64,000 bases of DNA from Noviherbaspirillum suwonense (GCF_900182955.1 NZ_FXUL01000015.1:62001-126000); one strand, 5' to 3'. Counted from the stretch's first letter, positions 1-9,408 are shown. Numbers and translations are program-made. Notes: generated from the letters alone by a model not told the origin.

Positions 1-245
1 CCGGATTCAATGGCCTTGGGGCCACGTCATTGCCGTATGTCGGAGCCTCCCGGGCTGACTGCATTGCCCGTTCCAGACACTGGTTGTCGCTAAAACGGTT
101 GCCACTTTACCAGAAGAAAAACAAAAAGCAAGGCGCCTGGCCGCCCGCTGCGCCAAGGCTTGAATACGATCAAGTATTGCGGATTCCGCTCGGCGTGCGC
201 ACGGGTTGCCGCGGCTGACGCCAGTGCGGCAGTCCCGGCCGCCAG

Positions 246-596
246 TCATTTGCCGGAGATGACCTTGTCTTCCCGCGGCGCCTGGAACTGGTAGTACATC
301 CGGTTCAGGTAGTACGCAGTGCTTGCAATGTCATCCTCGTCCCAGTTCAACTCGATTGCGCTCTGCCAGCGCCTGACCTGCACCTTCAGGCTGTCCCAGT
401 CGGTCGCCAGGCGTTGGTCGCGCCAGTGCATCTTGCTGGTGTGGCACGCGACGCAATGGGTGTTATAGAGAAGTTCGCCGCGCACGGCGTCCGCTGCGCG
501 GGCGTCGCCCAGCCCGGTCGATGCATGCAGCACACCGACCGCCGCGCATGCGAGCGCCAGTCGTATTCTCGTGTCGGACCGCTTGCCTGGCTTCAT
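246..596 (-). CDS. Small periplasmic monoheme cytochrome c
   Basis: A 116-residue protein with an N-terminal signal peptide (hydrophobic stretch about residues 11-27, likely cleavage after an A-R-A near residue 35) and one CVACH heme-binding motif (Cys48, Cys51, His52). Met100 in the C-terminal LNRMYY is a plausible axial ligand. The size and the late Met fit a class I cytochrome c, so it probably carries electrons in the periplasm; partner and pathway are unknown. It starts at an ATG and runs away from the divergent alcohol dehydrogenase, with the heptamer repeat array between them. The family call rests on the CxxCH motif and export signal only. Confidence 0.85.
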   Translation of the reverse strand: MKPGKRSDTRIRLALACAAVGVLHASTGLGDARAADAVRGELLYNTHCVACHTSKMHWRDQRLATDWDSLKVQVRRWQSAIELNWDEDDIASTAYYLNRMYYQFQAPREDKVISGK

Positions 597-619
597 GGAC
601 AGACCTCTCAGTTGCTTAA

Positions 620-737
620 TTGCTCAGTTGCTCGCTGCTCGCTGCTCGTTGCTCGTTGCTCGTTGCTCGTTGCTCGTTGCTCGTTGCTCGTTGCTCAGTT
701 GCTCGCTGCTCGTTGCTCGTTGCTCGTTGCTCGTTGC
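620..737. repeat. Tandem 7-bp repeat array (TTGCTCG)
   Basis: About sixteen near-perfect copies of the heptamer TTGCTCG with a few CTGCTCG variants. A block of TTGCTCAG-TTGCTCG-CTGCTCG occurs twice, at 620 and at 691, so the array has a higher-order duplication. It lies in the 292-bp gap between the divergent cytochrome c and alcohol dehydrogenase genes. The repeat gives open frames encoding LLVARCS-type peptides, but nothing supports translation. A 7-bp unit in a promoter region could change length by slippage and so alter promoter spacing. Confidence 0.9.
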
Positions 738-888
738 GCTGACGGAAAGCGCGCACCACGAGTCACTGCCATCTAAGCACGCAGGGGTGCCGGGTGCGTT
801 TGACTCAGGTCAATTTAAGGCGGGCGGCATTATCCTAGCCTGAACTGGACAGCCCGGCACGCCGGCCCTCCATCATGAAAACCACGGC

Positions 889-1908
889 ATGAATCCCGCC
901 TCGCCCCTGCCCGACCGCATGTATGCGATGGTGCTCGAACACCCGCTGCGGCCCTTGCTGGGACAATGGCGCCCGCTTCCGCAGCCAGGCCCCGGCCAGG
1001 TGCTGATACGGGTGGGCGCCTGCGGCGTCTGCCGCACCGACCTTCACATTGCAGACGGTGAATTGCCGCCTCATAAACTGCCGCTGATACCTGGCCATGA
1101 GATCGCGGGCACGATCGTCATGGCCGGCGATGCGGCAACGTCGCTGCGCATCGGGCAGCGGGTCGGCGTGCCGTGGCTGGGCCACAGTTGCGGCCGCTGC
1201 GACTTCTGCCGCAGGCACCGCGAAAACCTGTGCGACCAGGGGAAGTTCACCGGCTACGACCTGGACGGCGGCTATGCGCAGTACGCGGTGGCCGATGCCG
1301 ACTATTGCATCCCGCTGCCCGACCAGTATGACGACCTGCATGCGGCGCCGCTGCTATGCGCAGGCTTGATCGGCTTTCGCGCCTACTCGATGATGCAGGC
1401 CGATGCGGTCCGCATCGGCATCTACGGCTTCGGCGCCGCCGCCCATATCATTGCCCAGGTGGCCCGCCATGACGGGCGCGAGGTGTTCGCCTTCACCCGC
1501 GACGGCGATCGGCGCAGCCAGGACTTCGCGCGCTCGCTGGGCGCGGCCTGGGCCGGCGACGCCAGCCAGGCGCCGCCGGCCGGCATCGACGCGGCGCTGA
1601 TCTTCGCGCCGGCCGGCGCGCTGGTGCCCACGGCGCTCGGCCATGTGCGCAAGGGCGGCGACGTGATCTGCGCCGGCATACACATGTCCGACATCCCGTC
1701 CTTTCCCTATTCGCTGCTGTGGGGCGAACGGCAGCTGCGCTCGGTCGCCAACCTGACCCGGGCGGACGGCACGGCCTTCTTCCGCTTCGCAGCCGCCCAC
1801 CCTATCGACGCGCGCGCCGTGCCGTTCGCATTGAGCCGGGCCAACGAGGCGCTGGATGCGCTGCGCCGCGGCGCCTTCGACGGCGCGGCAGTGCTGGTGC
1901 CGGACTAG
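889..1908 (+). CDS. Zinc-dependent alcohol dehydrogenase (MDR family)
   Basis: A 339-residue medium-chain dehydrogenase that should oxidise an alcohol or reduce an aldehyde with NAD(P). Catalytic zinc ligands are visible as Cys48 (GVCRTDLH), His70-Glu71 (PGHE) and Cys157. The structural zinc is held by Cys101, Cys104, Cys107 and Cys115. A Rossmann dinucleotide site (GIYGFGAAA) starts near residue 177. The length is normal for the family. No strong Shine-Dalgarno precedes the chosen ATG; the ATG ten codons later is an alternative. It converges on the P-type ATPase gene. The substrate cannot be told from sequence alone. Confidence 0.88.
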   Translation: MNPASPLPDRMYAMVLEHPLRPLLGQWRPLPQPGPGQVLIRVGACGVCRTDLHIADGELPPHKLPLIPGHEIAGTIVMAGDAATSLRIGQRVGVPWLGHSCGRCDFCRRHRENLCDQGKFTGYDLDGGYAQYAVADADYCIPLPDQYDDLHAAPLLCAGLIGFRAYSMMQADAVRIGIYGFGAAAHIIAQVARHDGREVFAFTRDGDRRSQDFARSLGAAWAGDASQAPPAGIDAALIFAPAGALVPTALGHVRKGGDVICAGIHMSDIPSFPYSLLWGERQLRSVANLTRADGTAFFRFAAAHPIDARAVPFALSRANEALDALRRGAFDGAAVLVPD

Positions 1909-1920
1909 TCGCGTCACCTG

Positions 1921-1936
1921 GCCGGCAAACGCCGGC
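1921..1936. terminator. Short GC hairpin between convergent genes
   Basis: GCCGGC-AAAC-GCCGGC lies in the 32-bp gap between the convergent alcohol dehydrogenase and P-type ATPase stop codons. It could act as a bidirectional stop, but no T-tract follows on either strand, so it is a weak terminator call. Confidence 0.35.
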
Positions 1937-1940
1937 AGGA

Positions 1941-4469
1941 CTACGGCCTGCGCAGTGCGCGTCCCTGCAGCCTGCGCCGCGTCCATTCGCACCACCCGAC
2001 GCAGAGGACGGAGGCGGCGGCGCCCACCAGCGCGAGCCTCAGGTCCGGCATCGAGAAGGCGAACAGGCTGCGCACCGGCGGCACGGCCAGCACCGCCGCC
2101 AGCAGCGCGAGCGTGGCGACCAGCATCCATGCAAAGTAGGGATTGGCCGAGCCCAGCATGCCGGACGGCAGCATGCCCCAGTTGCGGTTGACCTGGATCA
2201 GGCCGATGCTCGACAGCACCAGCGCGGCAAACATCACGGCGCGCGCGGCTTCGTCGGACTGGCCGACCTGCCGCGCCAGCGCAAATACGGCAAGCAATAT
2301 CAGCAGCACGCCGCCGCCCTGCCACAGGCCGCGCGACAACACGGTCGCATCGAACAGCCGCGCTTCGGGCCGGCGCGGCCTGGCCTGCATGGCGCCCGTT
2401 TCCAGCGGCTCGGCTTCGAACACCAGCGAGCAGCTGGGATCGATGATCAGTTGCAGGAACAGGATATGGACCGGCATCAGCAGCATCGGCCATCCGGCGA
2501 GCAGCGGCGCGATGGACAGCCCGATGATGGGCGTGTGCGCGGCGACCAGGAACACGAATGCCTTGCGCAGGTTGCCGGTGACCCGCCGACCGTAGCGCAC
2601 CGCGGTCAGCAGCGATGCGAAGTCGTCGTTCAGCAGCACCAGGTCGGCGGCTTCGCGGGCGACATCGGTGCCGCGCGCGCCCATCGCCACGCCTATGTGC
2701 GCCGCCTTCAGCGCCGGCGCATCGTTGATGCCGTCGCCTGTCATCGCGACGATCTCGCCGGATGCGCGCAGCGACTGCACCAGCCGCAGCTTGTGCTGCG
2801 GCTGCACCCGGCAAAATACATTGGTCTGCGGCAGGCGGCTTCGCAATGTTTCGTCGTCGAAGGCGTCGATGTCGGCGCCGGTCAGCGCGTCGCCGTCGAC
2901 AGTAAGGCCGGCCTGGCGGGCAATCGACATTGCGGTGTTCGGATGGTCGCCGGTCATCATCACGACCCGTATGCCGGCGGCCCGGCATTCCGCGATTGCC
3001 GCGGGCACGTCGGCGCGCACCGGGTCTTCCAGCGCGATCAGCCCGACGAAGCGGAAGGCGAAGTCATGCTGGCTGACCGGCAGCGCCTGCCGCGGGAAGG
3101 CCGCCTCCGCCACGCCGAGGACGCGCAGCCCGCCGGCGGCCAGCCGGCCCGCGGCGGCGACGATGCCCGCGCTGCGGCCGGGGTCGAGATGGCACAGGTC
3201 GATGATGGCTTCCGGCGCGCCCTTGGCGGCGATGACCCGGTTTTGCAGGTCCGGCGACTGCCAGACGCGGGACATCGCGAGCATTTCACGGGAGAGCGGA
3301 TAGTCGCTGACCAGCGTCCAGTCGCGGTGCAGGTGCTCGGTGTCTGCCAGCAGTTCCGCGCCGGCATGGCCGATCGCGGCTTCCATCGGGTCGAATGCCT
3401 GCCGGTGGCTGGCGAGCACTGCATACTCCAGCACGCCGTGCAGCGATTCGGGCACCGCCGGCGCGCCCTGCTGCGGCAGGTCATGCTCGGCCTGCTCCGA
3501 CCAGAGCGTGCGCACGCGCATCCGGTTGACTGTCAGCGTGCCGGTCTTGTCGACGCACAGCACGGTGGTCGCGCCCAGCAGTTCGACCGCGGGAATGTTC
3601 CGCGTCAAAACCTGCGCCCGGGAAAGCCGCCACGCGCCCAGGCCGAGGAACAGCGCCAGCACCACGGGCAGTTCCTCCGGCACGACCGCCATCGCGAACG
3701 TGATGCCGGCCAGCAGCCCGCCCAGCCAGTCCTGGCGCATTGCGCCATAGGCGCCGGCAAGGACCGCGGCCAGCGCCAGCCCGGCGACGGCCACGACGTT
3801 GACGATGCGCCGCGTCTCCTTCTGCACCGGGGTGGTTTCCTTCTCGATGCCGCCGAGCGACATGCCGATGCGGCCCAGCGCGCTCTTCGCGCCGGTTGCC
3901 GTCACCTCGCCGCGGCCGGTGCCCTGCGTCACCGGCGTGCCGGCATAGACGGCGCTGTCGCTTCCCTGCGTGGCGCCGGGCGCCGCATGCTTCATCACCG
4001 GCACCGATTCCCCGCTCAGCATCGATTCGTCCACCGTGAGGCTGGCCGACTCCAGCAGCCGCATGTCGGCCGGCACGCGGTCTCCTTCGGCAAGCAGGAC
4101 GATGTCGCCGGGCACCACTTCGCGGCCGGCGATCCTGACCGCCCGGCGGTCGCGGACGACCAGCGCCCGCGGGCTGGAAATGTCCCGCAGCGCCAGCAGC
4201 GAGCGCTCGGCGCGCCGCTGCTGGCTGAAGCTGATTCCCATGATGACAAAGACGAAGGCCAGCAGCATCAGCGCCTCGTGCATGTCGCCGAGCGCCAGGT
4301 AGATCGCGCCGCAGGCGAGCAGCAGCAGGAACATCGGCTCGAGCACGATTCCCCGCACGAGGCGCAGCAGGCTGTTCTGCCGCGCCGCCGGCAACTCGTT
4401 GGGGCCGTGCCGCGCCAGGCGGCTGCATGCCTCCTCGGTGCTCAGCCCGTCGAGGCCGCGCGCGTTCAT
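1941..4469 (-). CDS. Cation-transporting P-type ATPase, substrate unassigned
   Basis: A membrane pump of about 842 residues. It has the N-terminal cation-ATPase domain, an actuator-domain LSGES at about 151-155, the phosphorylated Asp307 in DKTGTLT, a GDGINDAPAL hinge motif in the C-terminal half, and C-terminal membrane helices. The M4 ion-site motif is PEELP (about 264-268). This differs from the PEGLP/PEGIP of typical Ca2+ pumps and the PELLP of MgtA, so the ion is uncertain. I chose the ATG with GGAGG five bases upstream over an in-frame TTG twelve bases earlier. It is divergent from the Mg2+ ATPase gene. Confidence 0.9.
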   Translation of the reverse strand: MNARGLDGLSTEEACSRLARHGPNELPAARQNSLLRLVRGIVLEPMFLLLLACGAIYLALGDMHEALMLLAFVFVIMGISFSQQRRAERSLLALRDISSPRALVVRDRRAVRIAGREVVPGDIVLLAEGDRVPADMRLLESASLTVDESMLSGESVPVMKHAAPGATQGSDSAVYAGTPVTQGTGRGEVTATGAKSALGRIGMSLGGIEKETTPVQKETRRIVNVVAVAGLALAAVLAGAYGAMRQDWLGGLLAGITFAMAVVPEELPVVLALFLGLGAWRLSRAQVLTRNIPAVELLGATTVLCVDKTGTLTVNRMRVRTLWSEQAEHDLPQQGAPAVPESLHGVLEYAVLASHRQAFDPMEAAIGHAGAELLADTEHLHRDWTLVSDYPLSREMLAMSRVWQSPDLQNRVIAAKGAPEAIIDLCHLDPGRSAGIVAAAGRLAAGGLRVLGVAEAAFPRQALPVSQHDFAFRFVGLIALEDPVRADVPAAIAECRAAGIRVVMMTGDHPNTAMSIARQAGLTVDGDALTGADIDAFDDETLRSRLPQTNVFCRVQPQHKLRLVQSLRASGEIVAMTGDGINDAPALKAAHIGVAMGARGTDVAREAADLVLLNDDFASLLTAVRYGRRVTGNLRKAFVFLVAAHTPIIGLSIAPLLAGWPMLLMPVHILFLQLIIDPSCSLVFEAEPLETGAMQARPRRPEARLFDATVLSRGLWQGGGVLLILLAVFALARQVGQSDEAARAVMFAALVLSSIGLIQVNRNWGMLPSGMLGSANPYFAWMLVATLALLAAVLAVPPVRSLFAFSMPDLRLALVGAAASVLCVGWCEWTRRRLQGRALRRP

Positions 4470-4815
4470 CGGGCCCTCCAAGCGAGCGCCGCAGGCCGGC
4501 CGGGTCGTGGCTCTGCGCCGCGCGTCAAGCGACTGGCTGCCATGCGCGTCTGCGTCGCTGCGCAGCTCGCCGGTCGATGCCTTCGGACGTACACCGTTAT
4601 TTTGACCATCCGCAATGCCCCGATCCCGGTTTAGGCGAACTTCTGATTGTCACGGCCATGCCGCCGCGCAGGCGACGCTGAACGGCAGGCACAGGCCGCA
4701 CTCCCATCATCGCGCCCGTTTGAAGCGAATGGCTTGAGACGAGGCAAGGACGGCCGTTCGAACCGCTACCGCAGGTCGCAGTCTCCATGGCACGCAACCA
4801 TCCGGAAAAAGGCAG
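4470..4815. other. Intergenic region between divergent P-type ATPases
   Basis: No supported gene. These 346 bp must hold the promoters of both pumps. The GGAGG ribosome site of the minus-strand gene is next to its ATG. I see no clear leader hairpin or open leader peptide of the kind that controls mgtA in enterobacteria, but I cannot fold the RNA. Confidence 0.6.
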
Positions 4816-7356
4816 ATGAGCGCGGCGGCGAAACGCACGCTGTGGTGGCTCTCGGCCATCCCCGATCCGTCGGCCGAGGGCGCCGGCCTGTCCGGCAAGG
4901 AGGCTCGCGACAGGCTCGAACGCGACGGCCCCAACCTGTTCCGACCGCAGCGCCGGAGATCGCTGCTGGCCCAGTACCTGGCGCGCTTTCGCAATCCGCT
5001 GGTGCTGGTCCTGCTCGCCGCCAGCGCTGTCTCCGCCTTCACCGCGGAATTCGGCAATGTCGTCATCATCGGCGTCATCGTGCTCCTCAGCGTGACGCTG
5101 GACTTTTCCCAGGAATACCGGGCCAACGCGGCCGCGGAAAAGCTGCGGCTGTCGGTCGCCCTGCGCGCCACCGTGCTGCGCGACGGCAAGCCGCAAAAGG
5201 TCCCCGCGGCGGACGTGGTGCGCGGCGATGTCCTGCAGCTGTCCGCCGGCGACCTGGTTCCGGCGGACGGCACGGTGCTGGCGGCGAACGACTTCTTCGT
5301 CGAGCAGGCCATGCTCACCGGCGAGTCCTATCCGGTCGAGAAGCGCCCGGGCAGCCTGCCCGATGGCGCGACCGATCTGCAGGATGCGACAAACGCGGTG
5401 TTCATGGGCACCTCGGTCGTCAGCGGCAGCGCGCGGATGCTGGTAAGGGAAACCGGCGAACACACGGTCATGGGGGAGATCGCGGCCAGGGTCGCCCAGC
5501 CGTCGGAACCCAGCGCGGTCGAGGCCGGCACGCGCCGCTTCGGCATGCTGATCATGCGGCTGACCGTGCTGATGGTGATATTCGTCTTGCTGGTCAACAC
5601 GCTTTCCCACAAGCCCCTGCTGGAGACGTTCCTGTTCGCAGTCGCGCTTGCCGTCGGCCTGACGCCGGAACTGCTCCCGATGGTGGTCTCGGTCACGCTG
5701 TCCCGCGGCGCGCTGCGCATGGCCGGCAAGCATGCGATCGTCAAGCGGCTGTCGGCCATCCAGGACCTGGGTTCGATGGACGTGCTGTGCACCGACAAGA
5801 CCGGCACGCTGACCGAAGCGAAGATCCGGCTGGAACGGCACGTGGACGCCGACGGACACGACAGCGAGCAGGTGCTGGAGCTGGCTTACCTGAACAGCTA
5901 TTTCGAGAGCGGGCTGAAGAGCCCGATCGACGACGCCATTCTCGACCATGCGCAGACCGGGCCGGGCGCGTGGAAGAAGATCGACGAGGCGCCGTTCGAC
6001 TTCGAGCGCCGCCGCGTGTCGGTGCTCATCGACGACGGCAGCCGGCGGCGGCTGGTCGTCAAGGGCGCGCCGGAGGACATCGTTGCGCTCTGCAGCCTTT
6101 ACCGGACGCGGGACGGCGGCGCGCAGATGCCGATGGACGACGCGGCAAGCGCCGCGATCCGCGAACGCTGCCATGAGCTGGAGCGCCAGGGCTTCCGGGT
6201 GCTGGGCATCGCCTGGCGCGACGTGCCGCCCGATCATCCGCATGCGGTCGTCAACGATGAAACCGAACTGGTGCTTGCCGGCTTCGCCGCCTTCATCGAC
6301 CCGCCCAAGGCCAGCGCGGCCGCCGCGCTGGCGGCGCTCGGCAAGTCGGGCATAGCCATCAAGATCGTCACCGGCGACAGCGACCTGGTGACCCGGCATG
6401 TGTGCGCCACGCTGGGCATCCCGGTGACGGGGCTGCTGACGGGCAAGGACATCGAGCGGATGGATGAGCCTGCGCTGCAGGCGCGGGCAGAGACGGCCAA
6501 CCTGTTCTGCCGCGTCAACCCGTCGCAGAAGAACCGGGTCATCCTCGCGCTCAGGGCGCGCGGCCATGTCGTCGGCTACCTCGGCGACGGCATCAACGAT
6601 GCGCCGTCGCTGCATTCGGCCGACGTCGGCCTGTCCGTCGACTCGGCCGTCGATGTCGCGCGGGAAGCGGCCGACATCATCCTGCTGCGGCAGGACCTGC
6701 GCGTGCTGCATGCCGGCGTGCTCGAAGGGCGGCGCACCTTCGGCAATATCCTGAAGTACATCATGATGGGGACGAGCTCCAACTTCGGGAACATGTTCAG
6801 CATGGCCGGCGCATCGCTGTTCCTGCCTTTCCTGCCCATGCTTCCGGCCCAGATCCTGCTGAACAACATACTCTACGACCTGTCGGAAATCGCCATCCCG
6901 TTCGACAAGGTCGATGCCGCGGAAGTCCGCACGCCGCGCCTGCTGGACATCAGTTTCGTGCGCGATTTCATGCTGGCGGTCGGGCCGATCAGCTCGCTGT
7001 TCGATTTCCTGACCTTCTACATCCTGCTGGCGGTCCTGAAGGCGGACGAGCGCCTGTTCCAGACAGGATGGTTCGTCGAGTCGCTGTGCACGCAGGTGCT
7101 GGTCATCTTCATCATCCGCACCCGCGGCAGCCCGCTGAAAAGCCGTGCGCATCCGCTGCTGACCGCATCGTCGCTGGCCGTGGTCGGCGTTGCGGCGCTG
7201 CTGCCCTTCACCCCGGCAGGCGGCTATTTCGGACTGGCGCCGCTGCCCGCGAGCTTTTATTTCATCCTCGTGGCCGTCGTCATCCTCTACCTGTGCATCG
7301 TCGAATTCGCCAAGCGGCTTTTCTATCGGCGCGTTGCGTCGAAGGGGATTCGATGA
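4816..7356 (+). CDS. mgtA: Magnesium-importing P-type ATPase (MgtA/MgtB type)
   Basis: An 846-residue P3B-type ATPase. Visible are LTGES (167-171), the M4 motif PELLP (284-288) typical of MgtA/MgtB, the phosphorylation site DKTGTLT with Asp327, the GDGINDAPSL hinge, and the conserved FGNMFSM and NNILYDLSE stretches of the C-terminal membrane part that mark Mg2+ ATPases. It should import Mg2+ across the inner membrane at the cost of ATP. It is slightly shorter than enteric MgtA (about 900 residues). The ATG follows an AAGG-type ribosome site. The MprF-like gene lies 238 bp downstream on the same strand, so the two may share regulation. Confidence 0.93.
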   Translation: MSAAAKRTLWWLSAIPDPSAEGAGLSGKEARDRLERDGPNLFRPQRRRSLLAQYLARFRNPLVLVLLAASAVSAFTAEFGNVVIIGVIVLLSVTLDFSQEYRANAAAEKLRLSVALRATVLRDGKPQKVPAADVVRGDVLQLSAGDLVPADGTVLAANDFFVEQAMLTGESYPVEKRPGSLPDGATDLQDATNAVFMGTSVVSGSARMLVRETGEHTVMGEIAARVAQPSEPSAVEAGTRRFGMLIMRLTVLMVIFVLLVNTLSHKPLLETFLFAVALAVGLTPELLPMVVSVTLSRGALRMAGKHAIVKRLSAIQDLGSMDVLCTDKTGTLTEAKIRLERHVDADGHDSEQVLELAYLNSYFESGLKSPIDDAILDHAQTGPGAWKKIDEAPFDFERRRVSVLIDDGSRRRLVVKGAPEDIVALCSLYRTRDGGAQMPMDDAASAAIRERCHELERQGFRVLGIAWRDVPPDHPHAVVNDETELVLAGFAAFIDPPKASAAAALAALGKSGIAIKIVTGDSDLVTRHVCATLGIPVTGLLTGKDIERMDEPALQARAETANLFCRVNPSQKNRVILALRARGHVVGYLGDGINDAPSLHSADVGLSVDSAVDVAREAADIILLRQDLRVLHAGVLEGRRTFGNILKYIMMGTSSNFGNMFSMAGASLFLPFLPMLPAQILLNNILYDLSEIAIPFDKVDAAEVRTPRLLDISFVRDFMLAVGPISSLFDFLTFYILLAVLKADERLFQTGWFVESLCTQVLVIFIIRTRGSPLKSRAHPLLTASSLAVVGVAALLPFTPAGGYFGLAPLPASFYFILVAVVILYLCIVEFAKRLFYRRVASKGIR

Positions 7357-7594
7357 AGGCGCCTGGCCGCCTCGATTCCACGCCTCGCAGCTGCGTTGCC
7401 GGCCTTGGCGGCCATCAAAAAATCCGGCTGCAGGCCTGGGTACGATAGGCCGTAGGCGCTGCTCCGGCTGCAATCGGCGCAGCGCCTGCCTCGAGTCCGA
7501 TACCGCGAGGCATCGTGCCTGCTGTTCATGGCGCGTGCGCCCCGATGACCCAGACGCGGCGGCAAGCCGCCCGACGGCGCACAAAAGACCGGAA

Positions 7595-9337
7595 ATGCCC
7601 GTGCCCGGATCCAACACGAGAACATCGCCCCACCCGTCCTCTCCCCCATCGCTGCCGGCCCTGACCAAGGCCGGCAGAGGCTGGAGAGCGCGGTGGCGCA
7701 GGGCCGGGGCCGGGCTTCGACGCCGCCTGCTTGCGAGCGCGCCGCGGCTCATGGCGTCGGTCGCCTTCCTGGCCGGCGCGATGCTGCTGTTTTCCGGCGC
7801 GGTGCCGGCCGCGCAGGGACGCCTCGATGCGTTGAATGCGCTGCTTTCCCTGCCATTCATCGAAATTTCCCATTTCACCGCGAGCCTGGCCGGCGGCGCG
7901 CTGCTGCTGCTCGCCCGCGCATTGCAGCGCCGGCTGGACGCAGGCTGGCAGCTTGCGATGCTGCTGCTTGCGCTGGGCGCCGTGCTGTCCGTCCTCAAGG
8001 GTTGGGATGTCGGGGAAGCAGGCCTGCTCAGCCTCGCAAGCCTGGCGCTGCTGCCGATGCGGCGGCAGTTCTATCGCAAGTCCTCATTGCTGGCCGAGCC
8101 CTTCAGCCGCGCCTGGATGGCCGCGATCGCCGCCGTACTCTTGGCTTCGGTCTTCCTCCTGTTTTTCGCCCACGCCCAGGCGCCCTATGCGCAGCTGTCC
8201 TGGTGGGACTTCGCATTGCACGCCGAAGCGCCGCGCTCGCAGCGGGCGACGACAGGCGCGATGGCGCTCATCGCGCTGTTCGCGCTGTACCGGCTGCTGC
8301 GCCCGTTCAGCCCGCCGCTTGCGAGGCCGGACGACGCCGAGCTGGCGCAGGCGCGCGCCATCGCGGAACGTTCCACGGCTACCTATGCCAACCTCGCCCT
8401 GCGCGGCGACAAGGCGCTGCTGTTCAGCCCGGCGGGAGATGCATTCCTGATGTACGGACGCCGCGGCCGCAGCTGGGTCGCGATGGGGGAGCCGGTCGGA
8501 CCGGAAGCGAGCAGCCGCGAACTGCTCTGGCAGTTCCATAACCTGTGCGACCGTTACGATGGCTGGTGCGTGCTGTTCGAGATCGGCGACCGATGGCGGC
8601 CGCAGTGCGCCGAACTGGGCCTGGTGCTGACGCCGCTGGGCGAAGAAGCGCGGGTGCCGCTGGCCGGATTCACATTGGACATCCCGGCGCGAAAGAAAAT
8701 GCGCGAGGTCCGCTCGCGCCTGCTGCGCCGCGGCTACCGCTTCCGCATCCTGAGCCCGGCCGAAGTCGCCGCTGCGCTGCCGGCCCTGGCGAACGTCTCG
8801 AATGCCTGGCTGGCCGCGAAGCACACGGCAGAGAAAGGTTTTTCCAATGCATCGTTCGACCTGCATTACCTCTGCCGCTTTCCGGCCGCGGTCATCGAAT
8901 CGGGCACGGAAATCATCGCATTCGCCAACCTGTGGCTGGGCGCGGGCAGGAACGAGCTGTCGATCGACCTGATGCGCCACCTGCCCGATGCGGCCAACGG
9001 CGCCATGGACCTGCTCTTTTGCGAGCTGATGCTCTGGGGTCGCAGCGAAGGCTACCGGTGGTTCAACCTGGGCATGGCGCCGCTGTCCAACCTCCGGGCC
9101 GGGCCGCAGGACAAGCTGTGGCCGCATATTGGAACGCTGATCTACCGGCATGGCGAGCATTTCTATAACTTCGAGGGACTTCGGCGCTACAAGGCAAAAT
9201 TCGACCCGGTGTGGCGGCCCCTGTACCTGGCTTCGCCGGGCGGCCTGGCGTTGCCGGCGGTCCTAATCGACGTTACCGCGCTGACCGCGGGCAGCCTTGC
9301 CGGCATCGTGTCGAGACGCAAGGCCGGCGCTGCATGA
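7595..9337 (+). CDS. MprF-like protein: phosphatidylglycerol aminoacyltransferase without flippase domain
   Basis: About 580 residues. It has roughly six membrane helices (one near residue 53, then the ISHF...LLLLAR and LLALGAVLSVLKGWD helices that precede the synthase in MprF proteins), followed by a DUF2156-type C-terminal domain of about 300 residues. That domain uses aminoacyl-tRNA to add lysine or alanine to phosphatidylglycerol. The N-terminal eight-helix flippase region of full-length MprF (about 840 residues) is absent, and the 238 bp before the start do not encode it in any frame I can read. The start is uncertain: the ATG at 7595 has only a weak GGA site, and an ATG at 7751 is possible. 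Adding positive charge to membrane lipid would fit with its Mg2+ transporter neighbour. Confidence 0.8.
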   Translation: MPVPGSNTRTSPHPSSPPSLPALTKAGRGWRARWRRAGAGLRRRLLASAPRLMASVAFLAGAMLLFSGAVPAAQGRLDALNALLSLPFIEISHFTASLAGGALLLLARALQRRLDAGWQLAMLLLALGAVLSVLKGWDVGEAGLLSLASLALLPMRRQFYRKSSLLAEPFSRAWMAAIAAVLLASVFLLFFAHAQAPYAQLSWWDFALHAEAPRSQRATTGAMALIALFALYRLLRPFSPPLARPDDAELAQARAIAERSTATYANLALRGDKALLFSPAGDAFLMYGRRGRSWVAMGEPVGPEASSRELLWQFHNLCDRYDGWCVLFEIGDRWRPQCAELGLVLTPLGEEARVPLAGFTLDIPARKKMREVRSRLLRRGYRFRILSPAEVAAALPALANVSNAWLAAKHTAEKGFSNASFDLHYLCRFPAAVIESGTEIIAFANLWLGAGRNELSIDLMRHLPDAANGAMDLLFCELMLWGRSEGYRWFNLGMAPLSNLRAGPQDKLWPHIGTLIYRHGEHFYNFEGLRRYKAKFDPVWRPLYLASPGGLALPAVLIDVTALTAGSLAGIVSRRKAGAA

Positions 9338-9408
9338 CGATTGCGAGGCCATTGCCGCCTGCTGCCGGGGTTACTGATTACGGGTAGACGTTGCGTGAAA
9401 CATGCGGC

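Noticed and set aside
7-249. 80-codon frame overlapping the cytochrome c stop by 4 bp
   Set aside because: The overlap looks operon-like, but the product has no domain, and its codons look random.
1719-4634. 971-codon open frame opposite the first P-type ATPase
   Set aside because: It lies antisense to a gene with complete ATPase motifs, its translation is low-complexity Gln/His/Arg-rich, and long antisense frames are expected in high-GC DNA.
130-7373. Shared 16-mer AAGGCGCCTGGCCGCC near 130 and 7358
   Set aside because: In 64 kb of high-GC DNA a single shared 16-mer is expected by chance; flanks do not match.
4597-7998. 1133-codon open frame opposite mgtA
   Set aside because: Antisense shadow of a clear Mg2+ ATPase; no domain or ribosome site.
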